A DNA stretch of 5,233 bases from Bacteroidota bacterium. GTDB lineage: Bacteria; Bacteroidota; Bacteroidia; Bacteroidales; Prolixibacteraceae. The stretch lies in NCBI GenBank assembly GCA_023393265.1, contig JAEWME010000429.1, forward strand, positions 1 through 5,233, in the 5' to 3' direction. The notes beneath the pieces are model-generated. The model was not told where the DNA came from, did no database searches, and saw only the letters and a list, made by a program, of their open reading frames with translations. Below are positions 1 to 5,233 of this stretch, one piece after another. A program made the translations under genes and the position numbers. The stretch's first letter is position 1. Every line of letters begins with the position of its first letter.

Positions 1-928
1 AATAAGCATTGATGAATTTCAGGTCGTTTTGCCAGATGGCACCAAATGCTCCGTAAACAACGCTGATGGTTGTCAGGATGATAAATATCCAGGCCATTTC
101 GCTGGCAGCTTCAGGCATCAGGAACATGGCTACTCGGAAACATCCGTAGCCTCCGAGTTTCATCAACACACCGGCGTGTAGCATCGAGACGGCAGTTGGT
201 GCCGAAGCGTGACCGTCGGGCGACCAGGTGTGGAACGGAAATAAAGCACCCAAAATACCGAATCCAACAAACGTGAAGGGGAAGAAGAAGCGCTGTGCTT
301 CAACCGGTATTTTTATTTTGGAGATCTCGATAATGTTAAAGGTGAGCTGACCGCCATCAGGTGCCGAATGATAATAAATTCCGAAGATTCCTACCATCAA
401 AAGGGCCGAACCTCCCATCAACATCAAGGTCAGTTTCATGGCCGACGACTCTTTTGGGCCACTTCCCCAGATACCAATCAGCAGGTACATCGGGATCACC
501 GCTACTTCGTAGAAAAGGAACATGGTAAAGAGGTCGAGCGAAATGAAAAAGCCATAAACTCCTGTTGCCAAAAGAATCAGCGATATGAAAAACTCGCGCG
601 ACAGGAACTCCATTTCCCACGAAGCAAAAATCCCTGCAAACACCACAATCGACGTGAGACAAAGCATCGCAACTGCAATACCATCGACCCCGATTGCATA
701 ATGAATATTTAAACTCTTAAACCAGGTATAGTCGGCGGTGAAAAGCATTTCGTGCATGTCGCCACCCTTGCGGGCACCCAGGTACATGAAAAGCAGCACT
801 GCCGTTACTATGAGCTGAATACCCATCCCGATAGCAGAAACCATGCGCGCTCCCTTCAACCCTTTGGTGAAGAGAATGCTGATGATCGTTAGCACCGGAA
901 TTACTACTAATAATGTCAGAATATTCAT
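1..928 (-). CDS. nuoM: NADH-quinone oxidoreductase subunit M (NuoM), 3' end outside window
   Basis: NuoM (ND4/Nqo13) is the middle antiporter-like proton pump of the membrane arm. I translated 309 residues from the ATG at 928-926 to the window edge without a stop, about 60% of the E. coli length (509). It begins MNILTLLVVIPVLTI. Visible family marks are E141 in FLFYEVAVIPMYLLIGIWG (E. coli E144, essential there), PFHTWSPDGHASAPTAVSML (231-250), K257 in LMKLGGYG (E. coli K265), and QNDLKFINAY (300-309), equivalent to the TDIKRLIAY region. Odd point: the helix-7 lysine (E. coli K234) is L226, and H251 occupies a position that is leucine in E. coli NuoM but histidine in NuoL. The start is fixed because the only upstream in-frame stop is the nuoL stop, 21 nt away, and no other Met lies between. 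No Shine-Dalgarno is seen. nuoN would be expected next, outside the window. Confidence 0.96.
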   Translation of the reverse strand, partial: MNILTLLVVIPVLTIISILFTKGLKGARMVSAIGMGIQLIVTAVLLFMYLGARKGGDMHEMLFTADYTWFKSLNIHYAIGVDGIAVAMLCLTSIVVFAGIFASWEMEFLSREFFISLILLATGVYGFFISLDLFTMFLFYEVAVIPMYLLIGIWGSGPKESSAMKLTLMLMGGSALLMVGIFGIYYHSAPDGGQLTFNIIEISKIKIPVEAQRFFFPFTFVGFGILGALFPFHTWSPDGHASAPTAVSMLHAGVLMKLGGYGCFRVAMFLMPEAASEMAWIFIILTTISVVYGAFGAIWQNDLKFINAY

Positions 929-949
929 TCTATATCTTTTTATAAAATT

Positions 950-2866
950 TTACATCAGGAAATAAACCAGCGAAAGCGCCAAAGCCAATGTGCCCGCCAC
1001 AAACATAAATGCATAGTGTTGCAATTGTCCCGATTGCATTCCTTTAATCCGGTATGATATTTTCTCGGTCACCAAACCAATGCCAACCATAAATCCGTCA
1101 ATGATGTGGCGGTCGAACCAGGCCACCGGACGTGAGATATAATTGAAAATGATTTTCTTGGTGACAAACAAATAGATTTCGTCGAAATAGAACTTGTTGT
1201 AAGTTGCGGTATAAAGAATCCCGAATTTCTTTGAAAGTTTTTCCGGAATGTCGCTTTCTTTTTTGTAAAGAACCCAGGCCAGTGCAATACCCAAAAGACT
1301 AATCAAAACGGATGGAACTGCAACGGCTAGATGTGTTTCAGTTTCAAAACCCGTTTTGTCAGAAGTTACCAGTTCGCTGAACGGCAGGAATCCGGAGAAT
1401 ATTGACAAAAAGGCCAGAAAAATCAACGGAATCGCCATTGTCATCGGGCTTTCGTGCGGAGTGTGGTGGTAGTGGCGGTCTTTGCCCCAAAATACATTGA
1501 AATAAAGCCTGAACATGTAGAAAGCTGTCAGTCCGGCAACGAGGAATTCAACCGCAAACAAAACGACGTTGTGGTTCAACGCGGCAACCAGGATTTCGTC
1601 TTTACTCCAGAATCCAGAAAATGGCGGAACCCCGGCGATGGTCAAACAAGCGATCAAAAATGTGATGTGCGTGATGGGCATATATTTTCTCAGACCGCCC
1701 ATGTCGTGCATGTAGTTCGAGTGCACGGCGTGAATAATTGATCCGGCACCAAGGAAAAGCAAGGCTTTAAACATGGCGTGGGTAAACAGGTGGAACATGG
1801 AAGCCATGTAACCCAAACCTTCTTCGCCGCCATAACCTGAAACACCCAAACTGAGCATCATGTAACCAAGCTGCGATAAAGTAGAGAAGGCGAGTACCCT
1901 TTTAATATCGTATTGTGTGATGGCAATCACCGCCGCAAAAAGCGAAGTGAAACCGCCTACATAAGCAACAATTTCCTGAGCCGCCGGAGCCTGAAAGTGA
2001 ATGACCACAAACATACGGGCAACCAGGTAAACACCGGCAACAACCATGGTGGCTGCGTGGATCAATGCCGAAACCGGGGTCGGACCTTCCATGGCGTCGG
2101 GCAACCAAATGTGCAGCGGGAACATGGCCGATTTACCGGCACCACCGATGAAAATCAGGGTCATGGCCCAGGTCAGCGCCGAAATTCCCATGAAACTCAT
2201 GGAGGCTGCATTGGCGAAGATGGTGGTTCCCGGTTGGGTCAATGCCTGGAAATCGAATGTTCCGGTGACGAATGACAAAATCAGGATACCAACAAGGAAT
2301 CCTAAATCGGCAAAACGGGTAACAATGAATGCTTTTTTCGATGCAGCAACAGCCGAAGGTTTCTGATAGTAAAAACCGATCAGCAGGAACGAGCTGACAC
2401 CCACCAATTCCCAGAAAATGTACATCTGGAAAATGTTGGTGGCAATTACCAGTCCGAGCATCGAGAAAGTAAACAGCGAAAGGAAGGCATAAAAACGCTG
2501 GAATCCTTTTTCGCCGTGCATGTAACCCAAACTATAAAGATGAACCATGAACGAGATGGTGGTAACCACCACAAGCATCATCACCGAGATAGGGTCGAGC
2601 AGAACGCCCATCCGAATAATCAAGGTTTCGGTGAATTTAAGCCATGTTGTTTCAAATGGAATGATCGTCTGGAATCCTTCAGTACCATGAGCGCCGAAGA
2701 AATAACTAGCAGCAGTCATCAGTGCAAGAATCCACGAAGTGCCCATTCCGATGGTGCCCAGCACCCCCGAAACAATCGGTTTCCATTTCATTCCAAGCAG
2801 ACCCGTGATCAGGAACATCATCAGCGGGATCAGTGGAATCAGTATTGTGTAGCTAAATCCGGTCAT
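950..2866 (-). CDS. nuoL: NADH-quinone oxidoreductase subunit L (NuoL), distal proton pump
   Basis: NuoL (ND5/Nqo12) is the distal antiporter-like proton pump of complex I and carries the long lateral helix that braces the membrane arm. The product has 638 residues (E. coli 613). Proton-path residues are all present: E153 in FWELVG (E. coli E144), D187 (D178), K245 in GGAGKSAMFP (K229), H270 in GPTPVSALIH (H254), H359, H363 and K367 in HLFTHAMFK (H334, H338, K342), and K422 in FWSKDEIL (K399). The charged and amphipathic segment from about 540 to 610 fits the lateral helix, followed by a final hydrophobic anchor (about 617-637). The ATG at 2866 is the only Met after the in-frame stop at 2881-2879. 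No Shine-Dalgarno is visible; the leader is A-rich. The stop TAA (952-950) is in the same frame as nuoM. Confidence 0.97.
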   Translation of the reverse strand: MTGFSYTILIPLIPLMMFLITGLLGMKWKPIVSGVLGTIGMGTSWILALMTAASYFFGAHGTEGFQTIIPFETTWLKFTETLIIRMGVLLDPISVMMLVVVTTISFMVHLYSLGYMHGEKGFQRFYAFLSLFTFSMLGLVIATNIFQMYIFWELVGVSSFLLIGFYYQKPSAVAASKKAFIVTRFADLGFLVGILILSFVTGTFDFQALTQPGTTIFANAASMSFMGISALTWAMTLIFIGGAGKSAMFPLHIWLPDAMEGPTPVSALIHAATMVVAGVYLVARMFVVIHFQAPAAQEIVAYVGGFTSLFAAVIAITQYDIKRVLAFSTLSQLGYMMLSLGVSGYGGEEGLGYMASMFHLFTHAMFKALLFLGAGSIIHAVHSNYMHDMGGLRKYMPITHITFLIACLTIAGVPPFSGFWSKDEILVAALNHNVVLFAVEFLVAGLTAFYMFRLYFNVFWGKDRHYHHTPHESPMTMAIPLIFLAFLSIFSGFLPFSELVTSDKTGFETETHLAVAVPSVLISLLGIALAWVLYKKESDIPEKLSKKFGILYTATYNKFYFDEIYLFVTKKIIFNYISRPVAWFDRHIIDGFMVGIGLVTEKISYRIKGMQSGQLQHYAFMFVAGTLALALSLVYFLM

Positions 2867-2902
2867 TAGTCGTTGTTTTTATTTTAATGCCTAATCTTTT
2901 TA

Positions 2903-2975
2903 TTTTCAACTTCGAACTCCAAATTTCGGACTCCGAACTTCTAATATTTCAACTCGTTTACGTTTTCAACTTCGA
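2903..2975. repeat. 13-bp exact direct repeat linking nuoK 3' end and spacer
   Basis: TTTTCAACTTCGA on the plus strand occurs at 2903-2915 (spacer) and again at 2963-2975 (inside nuoK, where it encodes part of the conserved IEVEN tail), exactly 60 bp apart. The nuoK copy is explained by protein conservation, so the spacer copy looks like the derived one, possibly a decayed duplication of the nuoK end. Confidence 0.55.
2911..2937. repeat. Two degenerate 13-bp direct repeats in the nuoK-nuoL spacer
   Basis: On the plus strand TTCGAACTCCAAA (2911-2923) and TTCGGACTCCGAA (2925-2937) agree at 11 of 13 positions and are offset by 14 bp. The second copy is also a perfect palindrome with 6-bp arms (TTCGGA / TCCGAA) around a single central base. 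The rest of the 74-nt spacer (2867-2940) is A-rich on the sense strand and holds no gene. Function is unknown. Confidence 0.6.
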
Positions 2976-3258
2976 TGTTATTCATCTTGCGGTAGATGTT
3001 GATGATCAGCGCAATGGCAACAGAAGCCTCGGCGGCAGCAATGCCCACAATGAACAACGAGAAAAAATGTCCCTGTAACTGATCGGGATACAAATAGCGG
3101 TTGAAAACAACAAAATTGATGTTTACCGAATTCAGGATGAGTTCGATGGCCATTAACATGGTAATCAGGTTACGGCGAATAATGAAACCACAAACACCAA
3201 TGAAAAACATGAGGGTGCTTACGATTAGAAAATGTTCGATTGGAATTCCCTGAATCAT
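2941..3258 (-). CDS. nuoK: NADH-quinone oxidoreductase subunit K (NuoK)
   Basis: NuoK (ND4L/Nqo11) is a three-helix membrane subunit carrying the two buried glutamates of the central proton axis. The 105-residue product is close to the E. coli length (100). Visible landmarks are RRNLITMLMAIELILN (residues 28-43), with E39 equivalent to E. coli E36, and GIAAAEASVAIAL (72-84), with E77 equivalent to E. coli E72. The tail NNIEVENVNELKY aligns with the E. coli tail, so the protein is complete. The ATG lies in an ATGA overlap with the nuoJ stop. No Shine-Dalgarno is seen in the A-rich sequence before it, so coupling from nuoJ is the likely initiation route. The stop is TAG, followed by the longest spacer in the window. 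Confidence 0.97.
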   Translation of the reverse strand: MIQGIPIEHFLIVSTLMFFIGVCGFIIRRNLITMLMAIELILNSVNINFVVFNRYLYPDQLQGHFFSLFIVGIAAAEASVAIALIINIYRKMNNIEVENVNELKY

Positions 3259-3773
3259 ATTTCTGAATTTTTATTTTTTTCTTTCTTGGCAATGACGATG
3301 GCAGCGATCATGGCGGCCAGCAGCAGGATACTGATCAACTCGAATGGCAAAACGTAACCGTTCTTTTCGGTGCTCAGCAACTGGGTTCCGATTACACTCA
3401 TGTCAACCGGCAATTCAGGATTTGTTGTTGCCTGAAAAGGGTGGGCGAGGAGTGTGGCAATAACAAGACCACTGCCGATAATGGCAGTGCTGAGACCCAT
3501 AATCAGTTTCGTCAGATCGGGATGTTTGAAGCGGTGCGAGATGTGGCTGGTAAGCAGGATGCTGAAAATGATCAGCACTACGATACCACCGGCATACAGC
3601 GTCAACTGAACGGCGGCCATGAACTCGTATTTTAGCATAAAGTACAAACCAGCAGTCGAAAGCAATACGCAAAGCAGGTAAACTGCGGCGCGCAGAATTT
3701 TCCGGGTGGTGACGGTCAGCACCGAGCAAGTCAGGATAATTCCTGAAAACAGGTAAAACATGAATACATTCAT
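3255..3773 (-). CDS. nuoJ: NADH-quinone oxidoreductase subunit J (NuoJ)
   Basis: NuoJ (ND6/Nqo10) is a small membrane subunit packed between NuoH and NuoK. Its third helix carries the pi-bulge thought to switch the water path between quinone reduction and the pumps. The 172-residue product has about five hydrophobic segments. The family signature is at residues 53-67, AAVQLTLYAGGIVVL, with Q56, Y60 and the G62-G63 pair visible. The C-terminus ends in a charged lysine-rich tail (KKEKNKNSEI). Length is close to E. coli NuoJ (184). The start at 3773 overlaps the nuoI stop (TAATG) and has a strong Shine-Dalgarno upstream (see separate entry). The stop overlaps the nuoK start by four bases, so translation of I-J-K is probably coupled. 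Confidence 0.96.
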   Translation of the reverse strand: MNVFMFYLFSGIILTCSVLTVTTRKILRAAVYLLCVLLSTAGLYFMLKYEFMAAVQLTLYAGGIVVLIIFSILLTSHISHRFKHPDLTKLIMGLSTAIIGSGLVIATLLAHPFQATTNPELPVDMSVIGTQLLSTEKNGYVLPFELISILLLAAMIAAIVIAKKEKNKNSEI

Positions 3774-4252
3774 TATTTGGCCTCCTTTCTAAGTTTCGAT
3801 CCGGGCTGGTTCAAAACTTTGGTCAATTTATTCCGGTCGAAAACGGCATGTTCAAATTCCTGTCCGAAAGCCAGTGCATCCGAGGGGCAGGTTTTTACAC
3901 ACAATCCGCAGAAGGTGCACATCGACAAATGGTAAATGTGTTTATCAATCACCCGTTCCATTTTTCCTTCAGCATTTGGAATACGGTCGGTGATAATTTC
4001 GATGGAACCATTCGGACAGTTCATCTCGCAGATTCCGCAGCCGGTACAAGCATGTTCGTTGTTTGCATCGTGCGGCATCACGATTTCGCCTTTAAACCGT
4101 TCTTCCATTTTAAGGGTTTTCCGGTTTTCGGGATACTGTTGTGTTACAATCGCACCCGGACTGAAGAAATATTTCCCTGTAACACGCATGCCCGCCCACA
4201 ACGACGAGATTCCGTGGAACAGTTCTTTAAAATATTGTGCTATACTGTTCAT
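3773..4252 (-). CDS. nuoI: NADH-quinone oxidoreductase subunit I (NuoI), 2x[4Fe-4S] ferredoxin-like
   Basis: NuoI (Nqo9/TYKY) is the peripheral-arm protein that holds clusters N6a and N6b and relays electrons toward N2 and quinone. The 159-residue product has two CxxCxxCxxxCP motifs: C69, C72, C75, C79 and C112, C115, C118, C122. The N-terminal part has an amphipathic stretch (about 1-30), then QQYPENRKTL and ERFKGEIVMPHD, which match the YPE...RF.G region of the family. It is shorter than E. coli NuoI (180 residues), and the wording around the first motif (NNEHACTGCGICEMNCPNG) resembles the Bacteroides-type NuoI as I recall it. The ATG at 4252 is chosen because AGGA (4262-4259) lies 6 nt upstream and the N-terminus fits the family. 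The stop shares one base with the nuoJ start. A long frame on the opposite strand spans this gene but is a shadow. Confidence 0.97.
   Translation of the reverse strand: MNSIAQYFKELFHGISSLWAGMRVTGKYFFSPGAIVTQQYPENRKTLKMEERFKGEIVMPHDANNEHACTGCGICEMNCPNGSIEIITDRIPNAEGKMERVIDKHIYHLSMCTFCGLCVKTCPSDALAFGQEFEHAVFDRNKLTKVLNQPGSKLRKEAK
3781..3790 (-). promoter_or_regulatory. Strong Shine-Dalgarno for nuoJ inside nuoI
   Basis: On the minus strand AGAAAGGAGG ends 7 nt before the nuoJ ATG (3773-3771). It contains the full AAGGAGG core complementary to the 16S rRNA tail, and lies within the last codons of nuoI (those for R-K-E and flanks). It stands out because nuoK, nuoL and nuoM show no such motif. Confidence 0.75.
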
Positions 4253-4258
4253 TGTCTA

Positions 4259-4262
4259 TCCT
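4259..4262 (-). promoter_or_regulatory. Probable ribosome binding site of nuoI
   Basis: AGGA on the minus strand lies in the 12-nt gap between the nuoH stop and the nuoI ATG, with a 6-nt spacer (TAGACA). It is a short, moderate Shine-Dalgarno match that supports the start at 4252. Confidence 0.5.
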
Positions 4263-4264
4263 GA

Positions 4265-5233
4265 TTAAAAATGCCAGCCCATTAAAACGAGGAAGGCAAT
4301 CAATACAATGTTTACTAAACTGATGGGTAACAGAAATTTCCATTCCAAAGTCAGCAACTGGTCGATCCTCAGACGAGGGAACGTCCATTTGAACCACATG
4401 ATGATCAGAATGATAAAAAATGTCTTTCCAAAGAACCAAACAACCGATGGAATGTAATCCATGATTTGGTTGAAGCCTTCCCAGTTACCGATGTGAAGCG
4501 GCATCCAGCCTCCGAGAAAAACAGTGGCTGCAATGGCCGAAACGATAAACATGTTCATGTATTCGGCGAGGAAAAAGAAGGCGAATTTGATTCCGGAATA
4601 TTCGGTGTGGAAACCGGCGGTCAGCTCCGATTCAGCCTCTGCAAGGTCGAACGGGCCGCGGTTGATTTCGGCAGTACTGGCAATCAGGAACACGATAAAT
4701 GAAATGATTGCAGGAATGTGTCCTTTAAAAATCCACCAGCCATTGGCCTGACTTTCAACGATGGTTGACAATTGCATGCTTCCAGAAAAAACGATGATGG
4801 CCAGCAACGAAAGACCAACCGAAAGCTCGTAGCTAACGATCTGCGCTCCGCTTCGCATGGCGCCAATCAACGAGTATTTGCTGTTACTTGCCCATCCGGC
4901 GAGCAAAATACCCACCACGCTCAACGATGAAACGGCCATCACGTAAAATACACCGATGTTAAAATCGACTGCCTGAAGTCCTTTGCCGTATGGCAGTGCA
5001 GCCATGGCCAGGAACGAACAGATGATTACGATGAATGGTGCCAGGTTGAAAAGCAGCGGATCCGATTTGCGGATCGGGATCAGCTCCTTCAGCAACAGCT
5101 TGATCAAGTCGGCGATGGTTTGCAAAAGTCCCCACTTCCCAACACGATTCGGACCAACACGGTTTTGAATGATGGCGCACACCTTACGTTCGAGGTACAC
5201 CAGGAAAAGTCCGAGCAGTGCATACATCAGGAG
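4265..5233 (-). CDS. nuoH: NADH-quinone oxidoreductase subunit H (NuoH), 5' end outside window
   Basis: NuoH (ND1/Nqo8 family) is the membrane subunit that anchors the peripheral arm of complex I and forms much of the quinone cavity. 322 residues plus a TAA stop are visible. The frame is open to the window edge, and the ATG at 5227-5225 is internal rather than the start: the conserved LERK and GPNRVG motifs come only 12-30 residues after it, whereas E. coli NuoH has one more N-terminal helix segment, so roughly 20-25 residues are missing. Counting from that Met, visible hallmarks are GPNRVG (25-30), RSGAQIVSYE (125-134), the acidic loop INRGPFDLAEAESEL (188-202) followed by HTEYSGIKF (207-215), and PRLRIDQL (284-291). 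The Glu/Asp residues of the quinone-to-membrane proton path are kept. Several hydrophobic helices are evident. It is followed 12 nt later by nuoI, as in most nuo operons. Identity is very secure. Confidence 0.97.
   Translation of the reverse strand, partial: LLMYALLGLFLVYLERKVCAIIQNRVGPNRVGKWGLLQTIADLIKLLLKELIPIRKSDPLLFNLAPFIVIICSFLAMAALPYGKGLQAVDFNIGVFYVMAVSSLSVVGILLAGWASNSKYSLIGAMRSGAQIVSYELSVGLSLLAIIVFSGSMQLSTIVESQANGWWIFKGHIPAIISFIVFLIASTAEINRGPFDLAEAESELTAGFHTEYSGIKFAFFFLAEYMNMFIVSAIAATVFLGGWMPLHIGNWEGFNQIMDYIPSVVWFFGKTFFIILIIMWFKWTFPRLRIDQLLTLEWKFLLPISLVNIVLIAFLVLMGWHF

Noticed and set aside
357..662. 101-residue minus-strand frame near the window start
   Set aside because: It is an out-of-frame shadow of nuoM, whose 309-residue reading frame from 928 carries clear family motifs.
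1913..2366. Plus-strand frames of 120 and 106 residues inside nuoL
   Set aside because: They lie opposite the most conserved part of nuoL, are rich in polar residues with no domain character, and have no ribosome site or neighbouring gene on that strand.
2925..2937. Palindrome TTCGGACTCCGAA as a rho-independent terminator between nuoK and nuoL
   Set aside because: The loop would be too small unless the stem is shortened, the stem is weak, and no U-run follows on the sense strand.
2920..2954. Bacteroidota-type promoter (TTTG / TAnnTTTG) before nuoL
   Set aside because: GAAATTTG (2927-2920) is one mismatch from the -7 box, but the only upstream -33 candidate (GTTG) is also imperfect and the fit is no better than expected in AT-rich DNA.
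3848..4264. 138-residue plus-strand frame covering almost all of nuoI, plus a 110-residue one at 3936-4268
   Set aside because: Both are antisense to a clearly real nuoI with two intact cluster motifs; their translations show no recognisable domain and no upstream signal. The coding constraint of nuoI explains the open frame.
5056..5077. Repeated GCGGATC and a CGGATCCG palindrome in nuoH
   Set aside because: Both fall in conserved coding sequence (IPIRKSDPLLF) and are explained by codon choice.
5225..5227. ATG as the start of nuoH
   Set aside because: The frame continues upstream to the window edge and the LERK/GPNRVG motifs would come too early; the N-terminal helix is simply outside the window.

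Overview
The window is one continuous stretch of a respiratory complex I (NADH:quinone oxidoreductase, nuo) operon. It is read entirely from the minus strand, so transcription runs from the high coordinates to the low ones. The order is nuoH (5' end outside the window), nuoI, nuoJ, nuoK, nuoL, nuoM (3' end outside the window). All six frames are intact, with no frameshift or internal stop.

The likely source is a member of the Bacteroidota, perhaps near the Prolixibacteraceae/Marinilabiliales. The grounds are the short NuoI resembling the Bacteroides type, the mostly absent Shine-Dalgarno motifs, A-rich leaders before nuoK, nuoL and nuoM, and moderate GC content. The phylum is fairly likely; the family is a guess from memory of protein sequences, not a search.

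Layout, in transcription order: nuoH (5233-4265) is the membrane subunit at the quinone site. After 12 nt comes nuoI (4252-3773), which carries two 4Fe-4S clusters. nuoI overlaps nuoJ by one base (TAATG), and nuoJ overlaps nuoK by four bases (ATGA). A 74-nt spacer, the longest in the window, precedes nuoL (2866-950), and a 21-nt spacer precedes nuoM (928 to the window edge). There is no gene-free stretch over 300 bases and no RNA gene, mobile element or CRISPR array.

Together NuoI passes electrons toward the quinone pocket formed partly by NuoH. NuoH, NuoJ and NuoK carry the buried acidic residues linking quinone reduction to the antiporter-like pumps NuoL and NuoM. The electron-input genes (nuoA-G side) and nuoN lie outside the window, so whether the complex uses NADH cannot be read here.

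This is mostly an ordinary core-metabolism region. The points worth a second look are in NuoM, where the transmembrane lysine equivalent to E. coli K234 is leucine and a NuoL-like histidine sits on the next helix; in the 74-nt nuoK-nuoL spacer, which holds short degenerate repeats and a copy of a nuoK 3'-end segment; and in the strong Shine-Dalgarno inside the end of nuoI.
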